From positions 372,001 to 436,000 of the forward strand of contig NZ_CP166097.1 in assembly GCF_041228105.1 (NCBI RefSeq): a stretch of 64,000 nucleotides of DNA, given 5' to 3'. Positions 17,227 through 24,759 of the stretch are shown here, piece after piece. Within the stretch, counting starts at the first letter, position 1; each line of letters starts with the position of its first letter. Position numbers and translations under genes: made by a program. The notes under the pieces are model-generated. The model searched no databases, had not been told where the DNA came from, and saw only the letters and a list, made by a program, of their open reading frames with translations. The DNA comes from Pectobacterium aroidearum. Its GTDB lineage: Bacteria; Pseudomonadota; Gammaproteobacteria; Enterobacterales; Enterobacteriaceae.

Positions 17227-18894
17227 CTAGAATTTTTCCCAGTTATCCTGTGTGTTGCCGACCGGTGCGAGTGCTAAACGGGCCGGTTGTACTTTCTTCG
17301 CCGTCGGTGCCGGACGTGTTGCTGGCGTGCCGCGCAGGTGGAAATGGTTCATGAGCGTCACCAGATGCGATGACTGTTCGCGCAGGCTGGTTGCCGCATT
17401 GGCGGATTCTTCCACCAGCGTCGCGTTCTGCTGAGTGACTTGATCGAGCTGGTTCACCGCATCATGAATTTGCGAAATGCCGGATTCCTGCTCCTGCGTT
17501 GTTGTCCCGATCTCGCTGATTAAATCTGCCACGCTGCGTGCCTGATGTACCAGCTTATCAATGGTGCTGCCGGTGTCTTCAACCAGACGGTTGCCCGCTT
17601 CCACTTTTTCGACGCTGGTGTTGATCAGCACCGCGATTTCTTTGGCGGCAGACGCGGAACGCTGTGCCAGCGAACGTACTTCTCCAGCGACCACGGCGAA
17701 GCCGCGGCCCTGTTCACCTGCGCGTGCGGCTTCGACTGCCGCATTCAGCGCCAGAATGTTGGTCTGGAAAGCGATGCCGTCAATGACGCTAATAATGTCG
17801 CGGATTTTGTGTGAGCTGTCGGAGATCTCTTTCATGGTAATGACCATATCGCCGATCGCCTCGCCGCCCTTGGTCGCCGTTTCGCTGGCCTGGCTGGCAA
17901 GTTGAGTGACGCTACGTACGGTATGCGCATTTTGACGAATCGCCTGGCTCATCTGCTCCATAGACGCTGCTGTTTGCTGCAAGCTGGCAGCTTGTTCTTC
18001 TGTACGTTGGCTGAGATTCTCGCTGCCAGCGGCGATTTGGCTGGAACCGGAAGCGATGGCTTCGCTGCTCTGTCGCACTTGCTCGACGATATCACCGAGG
18101 TTATTACTCATGTGATGCATGGTGGCTAACAGGCTGCTGTGGTCGTCCGGCTTGATGTTGATATCGACTGCCAGATCGCCATCGGCCACCTGTCGGGCAA
18201 TGTGGGTCGCGTAGAGCGGTTCGCCACCCAGTTGGTTTTTCAACGTGCGGGTAATCAGCCAGGCTACGACGGCGGCCATCGCGGTAGCGGCAAGGGAGAG
18301 GACCAGCATGATGACGCTGCCGGACTGTGCGCCATGCTTGGCGTGGCTGACAATCTCGTTGGTATCCTGTTGCTGTGAGGCCATCATCGCGTCCAGCACT
18401 TTGAACAGCGCGTTTTGTGCTGTCTGCATCTCATTGAGAATAATCGCGTTACCCTGTAGACGCAGTTGTGGATCGGTGGATTGCACCAGATCCATCGCTT
18501 TCAAAAAGGCCGCAAGGTACGGCGGGCGAGTATCCTGAAACTGTTTCAGCAGCGCGCTGGTGCCTTCGGTATCCAACTGCTGTCCCAGCTTTTTCAGGTT
18601 GGCGGTATTACGGGCGATTTGCTCATCGACGAACTGCTTTTCCTGCCTGATTTGCTCAGAGTTAGTGCTGATTGCAATGTTACGTATCAGGCGAGCATTG
18701 GCGTCAAAACCGGCTTTCACTTCCTGAATCAATAACATATTCGCTAGCGTGGTGCCGGAAAGGCGGTCGATGTCGTTACCCAGCCCAACCAGTTGGAGTC
18801 GTCCGAAGAATGCCACTATCAGGCAGATGATGATAACCAGAGAAAATCCCATACCCAGCATCTTGCCGAGTTTGATTCTGTTCAGCATATTCAT
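17227..18894 (-). CDS. Methyl-accepting chemotaxis protein
   Basis: 555-residue inner-membrane chemoreceptor. TM1 at about residues 11-33, a periplasmic four-helix sensor domain (about 35-190), TM2 at about 191-213, HAMP, then the cytoplasmic signalling coiled coil with the conserved hairpin tip [20 protein letters not shown] [20 protein letters not shown]. The C terminus is NWEKF, matching the xWxxF tether for CheR/CheB found in high-abundance Tsr/Tar-type receptors. I chose the ATG at 18894, seven bases after AAGGA, rather than the ATG two codons earlier. The ligand is not predictable. It is the only chemotaxis gene here. Confidence 0.93.
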   Translation of the reverse strand: MNMLNRIKLGKMLGMGFSLVIIICLIVAFFGRLQLVGLGNDIDRLSGTTLANMLLIQEVKAGFDANARLIRNIAISTNSEQIRQEKQFVDEQIARNTANLKKLGQQLDTEGTSALLKQFQDTRPPYLAAFLKAMDLVQSTDPQLRLQGNAIILNEMQTAQNALFKVLDAMMASQQQDTNEIVSHAKHGAQSGSVIMLVLSLAATAMAAVVAWLITRTLKNQLGGEPLYATHIARQVADGDLAVDINIKPDDHSSLLATMHHMSNNLGDIVEQVRQSSEAIASGSSQIAAGSENLSQRTEEQAASLQQTAASMEQMSQAIRQNAHTVRSVTQLASQASETATKGGEAIGDMVITMKEISDSSHKIRDIISVIDGIAFQTNILALNAAVEAARAGEQGRGFAVVAGEVRSLAQRSASAAKEIAVLINTSVEKVEAGNRLVEDTGSTIDKLVHQARSVADLISEIGTTTQEQESGISQIHDAVNQLDQVTQQNATLVEESANAATSLREQSSHLVTLMNHFHLRGTPATRPAPTAKKVQPARLALAPVGNTQDNWEKF

Positions 18895-19152
18895 AAACAT
18901 CCTTAATTTTTTGACATGCTATGAAGGTATAACGGAGAGGGCTTGCTATCGTAACCGATGCAAGTAATGACAAGGTATTATAGCTATGTTTCGCATTTTC
19001 GGGATACATCGGCCACTCCCGCGCTCAAAAACATATAGATAAGAATATCTTTAATATCGGCAGGAAAAGCGTTCAGTTGATCACGTAAATTACGGCAAGC
19101 GGGATTTCGTATGAAATGTGTGATCTGAGAGACAAAATGCGCGGGGAAGCGT

Positions 19153-19183
19153 GGTGCGTTAGCCCTTCAGAGGCTAACGCACC
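19153..19183. terminator. 12-bp perfect hairpin after olsF
   Basis: GGTGCGTTAGCC (19153-19164) and GGCTAACGCACC (19172-19183), seven-base loop, beginning seven bases past the olsF stop. No T-run, so it may act as an RNA 3'-end stabiliser. The rest of 18895-19152 shows nothing recognisable apart from the chemoreceptor promoter area. Confidence 0.5.
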
Positions 19184-19189
19184 GGTCAA

Positions 19190-20905
19190 TCAAGAGGCTT
19201 TATCGCTGATAAAAGGGGCGATATAGCGCTGGTAGCGTGATTCTTTTAGCTGTTGCAGGTCGACAAGCACCAGACCATCGATGCAGTTATTGAAATCGGG
19301 GTCGATGCCGAAGTCGATAAACCGCACACCTCCCGGTTCACACAGTTCCGAATACTGTTTGTAGAGTGTGGGGATCGCGCAACCCATGTTACTGAGCATG
19401 CTTTTCAACCGCGTGAGATCCTGCTGGTAGTCCGTCCCTTCAAACTGTTTCAGCACGTCAGGCAGCGAGGCCGGATAGGGGCGGCGCGATGTTGCCAGCG
19501 GCTGATCGGGCGTGAAGTGCAGACGATAAAATGCCACCAGTAGATCGCGTGCGTGGGGCGGCAATGCACCGGAAAGCGACACCGGGCCAAATAGATAGCG
19601 GTGTTCTGGGTAACGCGCCAGATAGGCACCAATGCCTAGCCAGAGATAATCCAATCCGCGCTTACCCCAGTATTTGGGCTGAATGAAACTGCGTCCCAGC
19701 TCAATGCCTGATGCCAGTATCGGATCCATTTCGTCGCCGTACTGAAACAGGCTGTGACTATAGAGGCCGCTTTTCCCTTTTTCGGCGATCAGGCTTGCCG
19801 TCGAGACAAAGCGATACGCCCCAACAATCTCCAGCTCGCGATCGTCCCACAGAATCAGATGCAGATAATCATCGTCATAGCTGTCCAGATCGCGGCGCTG
19901 GCCGGAGCCTTCGCCCACGGCGCGGAAGGCGATTTCGCGCAGGCGTCCAAGTTCGCGTAATAGCGGCACGTAATCCTCTTCACCGCGACGGTACAGATAG
20001 ACCACTTTGCCATCCGGCGTGGTACCCAGCGTTTCGCATGCTGACAGTGCGCGCTTCAACTGCACGCGGTCTTCGGCCAGTGCAATGGGTTTTTCACCGG
20101 AAAAGCAGCCGGGCTTTCCTTGTCCCAACCGATAAACATGACGCCGGAAACGAGCCGCCAGATCGTTGGCGTTCCACTCGCCCTGACTCCAGGATGCATA
20201 GGGAATTCTGGCACCGATACGCAATTTGAGCGTTTGGTCACGCTGACCAAACATCTCTCTCACCAGCAAAAGGGTAGACAGCGGGCGGTAAACCATGGAC
20301 GAGAGATAGAACAGCGCGCTGTTACGCCCGCTGATATGAATGGGGACCACAGGCGCACGGGCTTTGCTCGCCATGCGGATAAAACCGTTATGCCAGTGGC
20401 CGTCGCGAATGCCTTGCAGGCTGGCGCGTGAAACTTCACCCGCCGGGAAGACGATGATAGCGCCGTCGCCTTCCAGATGCTGCTGGATGGCGCTGATTTG
20501 TTGGCGTTTGGTGCGGTTATTGAAGTTATCGACGGAAAAAAACAGATTTTTGAGCGGGGCGACATAAGAGAGTAGCTGGCTGGCGACGATGCGAACATCG
20601 GGCCTGACGCTGGCGACGGTGCGTAATAACGCCAGACCGTCCAGTGAGCCAATCGGGTGGTTGGCAACCAGCACCACCGGTCCCTGGCTGGGGATATTTT
20701 CTAAATCCCCTTCGACCATTTCACAATTGAAGTTGAAGTAATCAAGAATCTGCTCGACCAGATCCAATCCTTTCAAATGCGGGTAACGCCGCGCAAATTG
20801 CTGCATTTCATTTTCAAATAGCAGAGAACGTAAAACCGTTTTCTGCCAGGGTGGCGTATGGCGATGCGGGGCAAGATCTTGCAGAATGGCGTCTAAGCTA
20901 AACAT
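19190..20905 (-). CDS. olsF: Bifunctional ornithine-lipid acyltransferase OlsF
   Basis: 571 residues fusing two acyltransferase domains. The N-terminal half is PlsC-like, with the NHPIGSLDG catalytic motif (about residue 80) and FPAGEVS (about 154). The C-terminal half is OlsB/GNAT-like (GAYRFVSTASLIAEKG, ELGRSFIQPKYWGKRGLDYLWLGIGAYL, SGALPPHARDLLVAFYRLHF). This is the architecture of Serratia OlsF, where the C-terminal part makes lyso-ornithine lipid and the N-terminal part adds the second acyl chain. Ornithine lipids replace phospholipids under phosphate limitation; a PHO-box match lies 46 bases upstream of the start. Confidence 0.88.
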   Translation of the reverse strand: MFSLDAILQDLAPHRHTPPWQKTVLRSLLFENEMQQFARRYPHLKGLDLVEQILDYFNFNCEMVEGDLENIPSQGPVVLVANHPIGSLDGLALLRTVASVRPDVRIVASQLLSYVAPLKNLFFSVDNFNNRTKRQQISAIQQHLEGDGAIIVFPAGEVSRASLQGIRDGHWHNGFIRMASKARAPVVPIHISGRNSALFYLSSMVYRPLSTLLLVREMFGQRDQTLKLRIGARIPYASWSQGEWNANDLAARFRRHVYRLGQGKPGCFSGEKPIALAEDRVQLKRALSACETLGTTPDGKVVYLYRRGEEDYVPLLRELGRLREIAFRAVGEGSGQRRDLDSYDDDYLHLILWDDRELEIVGAYRFVSTASLIAEKGKSGLYSHSLFQYGDEMDPILASGIELGRSFIQPKYWGKRGLDYLWLGIGAYLARYPEHRYLFGPVSLSGALPPHARDLLVAFYRLHFTPDQPLATSRRPYPASLPDVLKQFEGTDYQQDLTRLKSMLSNMGCAIPTLYKQYSELCEPGGVRFIDFGIDPDFNNCIDGLVLVDLQQLKESRYQRYIAPFISDKAS

Positions 20906-20950
20906 AAATCGTTCTCCGTAGCTCTCCGTGGCTAAAAGTACGGGATAGAA

Positions 20951-20968
20951 ATGACATATTTATGTCTG
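20951..20968 (-). promoter_or_regulatory. PHO box upstream of olsF
   Basis: Read on the minus strand CAGACATAAATATGTCAT matches the PhoB consensus CTGTCATAAATCTGTCAT at 15 of 18 positions. A possible -10 (TACTTT) follows after 10 bases, the spacing seen at phoA of E. coli. Confidence 0.6.
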
Positions 20969-21079
20969 TTGATAGATTATTAGCCAAAATTGTAAATCTG
21001 TGTAATGAACGTGTGATTTTTATACGTGGAAATATCGAAGATATGTTGTACGCGCTAGAGCGCTAACGGGGTTAATGAC

Positions 21080-21559
21080 TTGAAAACCAATCTGATTACC
21101 CGTGAGGGGTATGACAAACTGCGGGCAGAGCACGATCATCTCTGGAATGTAAAGCGCCCTGAAATTACCAAGATTGTTTCCTGGGCGGCCAGCCTGGGGG
21201 ATCGCTCGGAAAATGCAGACTACACCTATAACAAACGTTTATTACGCCAGATCGACAGGCGTGTACGCTACCTGAGAAAATGCCTGACGGAATTGAAGAT
21301 CGTTGATTATTCGCCGCAGCAGGATGGCAGCGTATTTTTTGGTGCCTGGGTCGAGATCGAAAATGAGCAAGGGGATGTGAAGCGTTTGCGGATTGTCGGC
21401 CCGGACGAGATCTACGGTGACAATAAAGACTACATTTCGATCGATTCCCCGATGGCGCGCGCCATGCTGAAAAAAGCGGTTGATGAGGAATTTACCGTGA
21501 ATACGCCGGACGGCCCGCGTGAGTGGTTCGTCAATTCGATTGATTACGTTAAGTCATAA
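21080..21559 (+). CDS. greB: Transcript cleavage factor GreB
   Basis: 159 residues. GreB binds the secondary channel of RNA polymerase and stimulates cleavage of backtracked transcripts. The N-terminal coiled coil carries the conserved tip acidic pair in GDRSENADYTYNKRLLRQIDRR; the C-terminal FKBP-like domain has VEIENEQGDVKRLRIVGPDE and DYISIDSPMARAMLKK. The start is a TTG codon at 21080: the following residues KTNLITREGY align with the E. coli start MKTPLVTREGY and no in-frame ATG or GTG is available. It points toward the siderophore island and ompR, opposite to its orientation relative to ompR in E. coli. Confidence 0.95.
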   Translation: MKTNLITREGYDKLRAEHDHLWNVKRPEITKIVSWAASLGDRSENADYTYNKRLLRQIDRRVRYLRKCLTELKIVDYSPQQDGSVFFGAWVEIENEQGDVKRLRIVGPDEIYGDNKDYISIDSPMARAMLKKAVDEEFTVNTPDGPREWFVNSIDYVKS

Positions 21560-21643
21560 TCGACCCGGTAGCGGCACGTAGGGGAACGCGCGGCAAGCTG
21601 TGCAGGCGCATTTCCCCCTTCGTATCCTAGTGGCGCCAGAGGT

Positions 21644-22525
21644 TTAGTCATCTACATTTTGCGCTCGTAATAGCTGTCTGGCCTGCTCAATGACGGGTAA
21701 ATCCACCATTTCGCCGTTTATCTGGAAAGCGTAGCTGTGTTCGGCCGCTTTCAGCACCTGTTTTGCCCAATCTAGTTTACTGCGATCTGTCGCGAAAGCC
21801 TGCTGAACAGCATCGATCTGTGAAGGATGAATGCAGAGTTTGGCGGAGAAGCCGAGCGAACGTGCATGTAACGCATCGGCTAACACGCGATCGTGATGTG
21901 TGAAGTCAGGGTTGACGCAATCTATTGGCGGGGGCAAGTCGGCCAGTCTGGAAGCTAGTACAATACGGCTTCTGGCATACAGCAAGGCATACAGGGATTG
22001 ATCGCAGTGAATATCGAGCGAGAAATCCAGCGAGCCAAATGCGACTCTTTCTACCCCTGCCGCACAAATCTCCTCTGCATTATGCAACCCCCGTGCGGTT
22101 TCAATAATCGCAATAATATTCACATTATCCAATCTATTACGATTTATCATTTCCCGCGCGTCATTCAGCATTTCTGCGGATTCTATTTTAGGTAAAACAA
22201 TTTCCCATGTGACTATTTTATGTCTGGATTTTGCATTATTTCTTAATTTCTCTTTATTGTTGAGTTTATTTAGAAACTCGATGTCTTCCCTGAACGCTAT
22301 TGAATCAAATTTATTTAAACGTATATATCTTTTGCAATTTATTTCAGAGACGGTCGTATCGTTTTTATCCCACTGGATAATATTCTCTCTGGCCTGGTTT
22401 TTCTCATCAGGATGAACAGCATCTTCTAAATCAAATATCACAGCATCGGCCCCGCAGCTGACGGCATGTTGAAAGCGGTGGGGCGCATTACCAGGCACAA
22501 AGAGATAGGTTTTAGCGTGTTCCAT
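21644..22525 (-). CDS. CitE/HpcH-family (PF03328-type) lyase or aldolase of the siderophore island
   Basis: 293 residues of the HpcH/HpaI-CitE superfamily, TIM-barrel C-C lyases using Mg-bound enolates. Motifs in order: FVPGNAPHRFQHAVSCGADAV, DLEDAVHPDEK (metal/substrate), RYIRLN, LPKIESAE, AIIETARGLHN, FGSLDFSLD and KLCIHPSQID. It has a GGAGAG ribosome-binding site and diverges from the NIS synthetase operon, sharing its promoter region. SbnG of staphyloferrin B synthesis, a citrate synthase, belongs to the same superfamily, so a role in supplying citrate or another carboxylate unit is inferred. A catabolic acyl-CoA lyase is the alternative. Its coding sequence is noticeably AT-rich at 22100-22500. 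Confidence 0.8.
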   Translation of the reverse strand: MEHAKTYLFVPGNAPHRFQHAVSCGADAVIFDLEDAVHPDEKNQARENIIQWDKNDTTVSEINCKRYIRLNKFDSIAFREDIEFLNKLNNKEKLRNNAKSRHKIVTWEIVLPKIESAEMLNDAREMINRNRLDNVNIIAIIETARGLHNAEEICAAGVERVAFGSLDFSLDIHCDQSLYALLYARSRIVLASRLADLPPPIDCVNPDFTHHDRVLADALHARSLGFSAKLCIHPSQIDAVQQAFATDRSKLDWAKQVLKAAEHSYAFQINGEMVDLPVIEQARQLLRAQNVDD

Positions 22526-22559
22526 GCTGCTCTCCTTTGTTTAATTTATTGATTAAATG

Positions 22560-22576
22560 ACATTTTATTAAAATGT
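22560..22576. promoter_or_regulatory. 7-bp dyad upstream of the CitE-like gene
   Basis: ACATTTT (22560-22566), three bases, AAAATGT (22570-22576), 35-51 bases upstream of the lyase start codon in an AT-rich tract. Confidence 0.3.
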
Positions 22577-22591
22577 AACTAATTAATTGCG

Positions 22592-22610
22592 AATAAGAAT
22601 GATACCTATT
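22592..22610. promoter_or_regulatory. Fur-box-like site in the divergent siderophore promoter
   Basis: AATAAGAATGATACCTATT matches the 19-base Fur consensus at about 11 positions, a level common for true enterobacterial sites. It is placed to control both the CitE-like gene (67 bases away) and the NIS synthetase operon (166 bases away). No clear -10/-35 pair could be assigned. Confidence 0.5.
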
Positions 22611-22775
22611 TACATTGACATTAGTGATATGCTAGCTTTCCGTTCATTATTTTTCAATCCATCTATCGCGACATTTTTATTAAGTTTCGGGACGTGTTAA
22701 CCCGAGATTTAATGACACCCTTTTATACGTTACAGCAATCAATTTTTACTTGTTTTATCGGTATGAGGAGTGGTT

Positions 22776-24677
22776 ATGAATATCAAGTCAGAGGAAGTTA
22801 AACACAGGGATATACATCAGGATACAGATGATTTTCTCTCTGATTACTCAAATAAAAATGCGTTAAGGCGATTGATTCGCTGCTTTTTTGCAGAAGGAAT
22901 TTTAAATAAAAATGACCTGAATTTTATTGAGGATAATTCCAGGGGAGCGACGCTGGCTTTGCAGGATGGCAAAACTGTATTGAAATTTGATGATATTTCC
23001 CCAGCGCCAGCAAACACCTATATTAATAATGGAAATATTTATCTGATTAATTCAGATGGCACATCTTTCCCCGTCACTGGCCACGAGCAGTTGATTGATG
23101 TACTTCGTGATAGTTTCGATTTCCACCCGGAAGAGAGCGGCATCCTCGGTCTGAAAAAAGATGTGGGTAACAGTATTAGTAATGATACCCATGCCCGCCG
23201 CTATCGTCGCCAATGGCGTGCTGAGGTGGCTGACGCCATGCAGCGAGATGGGCAGAATCATTTCACGCTGTGGCTGCGTCGGCAGCTAAGTATTCGCGAT
23301 GCCGCGATGTTGCTCGATCAGTGGGGATCGCTGGAAGGCCACCCCTACTACCCAACCTGGAAATCCCGTCCGGGACTGAGTGACGAAGACGTCCAACAGC
23401 TATCACCCGAATTCAATGCCCGCGTGCCGCTGCGTATTACCGCGCTGCGTCGTGATATGGCGTATGTGGAATGCATGCCGCATGTCGATAATTTTCATCA
23501 GTGGTTTGCTCAGGCGTTCCCCGCGCTCTGGCAGGACTGGAAGCAGCGCCTGAACCAACAAGGGCTGGATGAAACACAGTGGCTCCCGCTGCCCATCCAC
23601 AGTTGGCATCTGGAAAATTGGGTGAAATCCCATTACGCGGATGAGATCGCCGAAGGCATTCTGCTTACCGACGGCCCCGATCTCATCACCTTGCCGGGGA
23701 TGTCGTTCCGTACGGTTTTGCCCGTTGAACCACCTTCTTCTCCCTTTATCAAGCTGCCTGTCGCCATCTGGATGACCAGCGAAATGCGCAGCCTACAGGC
23801 GAAATCGATCCACATGGGGCCACGTATCAGCACCATTATCGAAGCGATTTTGGCGCAGGAAGGCGGATTTGAGCAGCGGCTGGAATTTTTCCGCGAAGAG
23901 GCGGCGTTCCACTACAAGCACGCGGTTCATCAGGACGACGCGCCGGGCAAACATCTCTCCGTCGTGTTCCGTGATGCGCACGCCTATGAACGCGCTGACG
24001 GCGCGCTGCCCGTGACCGTCGCCACGCTCTTTACGGCGCTACCTCACCGCGACCAGCCGTTATTCACCGAGCTGGTGGCGCTGTCCGGGCTTGGCCCCGA
24101 AGCGTGGTTCCGCCAATACGTTCGCGCCGTGACCCGACCCGTCATCGCTATCTATCTGCTGTACGGCATCGGGCTGGAAGCGCATCAGCAGAACAGCCAG
24201 ATCCTCTTTTCACCGGAAGGCGTTGCACAGGGGCTATTAATTCGCGATTTCGGCGACGGGCGCACCTACGCACCGCTGCTGCGTCAGCGTGGCTATCACC
24301 TGCAACCTTACGTCTGGCCCGGCATTCTGCCCACGGTGTTTGAAGGCGATATCGAGCCGGTGCGGATGTTTGTCGTCGATGCCTGTTTCGTCAGCCACCT
24401 GCATGAACTGGCGCTGGCACTCAGTGCGGAATATGGCTTTGCCGATGCCCGGCTGTGGCAGGTGATGAAAGAGGAAACCGCCGCGGCGTTTGACGCCGTG
24501 AAGTCGCGCGTTGATGGCGAGCTGTGGCAGACCGAACGCGACATGTTTTTGACCCAGCCCTGGTATACGCGTTCTCTGCTGCGCATGCATATCCAGGAAT
24601 ATCGCGACTACCGGATTCAGCACGGTCTGAGCAATCCCTTCCTTGTGGAAGGGGAAGACACCCGCATCAGATCGTGA
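22776..24677 (+). CDS. NRPS-independent siderophore (NIS) synthetase, IucA/IucC family
   Basis: 633 residues, within the usual 580-650 for this family. NIS synthetases activate a carboxylate (often citrate) as an acyl-adenylate and couple it to an amine or alcohol. Family motifs: EGHPYYPTWKSRPGL (ATP-binding loop; the usual second His is Tyr), PFIKLPVAIWMTSEMRSL, GIGLEAHQQNSQI and LIRDFGDG. The C-terminal part resembles the FhuF-like ferric reductase-type helical domain shared by the family. ATG at 22776 is preceded by GAGGAG. First gene of the operon, and the only condensing enzyme in the island, so it may make both bonds of the product. The first about 110 codons are AT-rich, unlike the rest. 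Confidence 0.93.
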   Translation: MNIKSEEVKHRDIHQDTDDFLSDYSNKNALRRLIRCFFAEGILNKNDLNFIEDNSRGATLALQDGKTVLKFDDISPAPANTYINNGNIYLINSDGTSFPVTGHEQLIDVLRDSFDFHPEESGILGLKKDVGNSISNDTHARRYRRQWRAEVADAMQRDGQNHFTLWLRRQLSIRDAAMLLDQWGSLEGHPYYPTWKSRPGLSDEDVQQLSPEFNARVPLRITALRRDMAYVECMPHVDNFHQWFAQAFPALWQDWKQRLNQQGLDETQWLPLPIHSWHLENWVKSHYADEIAEGILLTDGPDLITLPGMSFRTVLPVEPPSSPFIKLPVAIWMTSEMRSLQAKSIHMGPRISTIIEAILAQEGGFEQRLEFFREEAAFHYKHAVHQDDAPGKHLSVVFRDAHAYERADGALPVTVATLFTALPHRDQPLFTELVALSGLGPEAWFRQYVRAVTRPVIAIYLLYGIGLEAHQQNSQILFSPEGVAQGLLIRDFGDGRTYAPLLRQRGYHLQPYVWPGILPTVFEGDIEPVRMFVVDACFVSHLHELALALSAEYGFADARLWQVMKEETAAAFDAVKSRVDGELWQTERDMFLTQPWYTRSLLRMHIQEYRDYRIQHGLSNPFLVEGEDTRIRS

Positions 24678-24685
24678 TGTATGGC

Positions 24686-24727
24686 GATGCTCCCGCCTTA
24701 CAGGCTGAAAAACGGGAGCATCTTTTT
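24686..24727 (+). terminator. Rho-independent terminator or attenuator inside the siderophore operon
   Basis: GATGCTCCCG (24686-24695) pairs perfectly with CGGGAGCATC (24713-24722), followed by TTTTT (24723-24727), between the NIS synthetase and receptor genes. The 17-base loop is larger than usual. Confidence 0.7.
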
Positions 24728-24759
24728 CACTCCTCATTTTGAGATGGATAACTTAGTTG

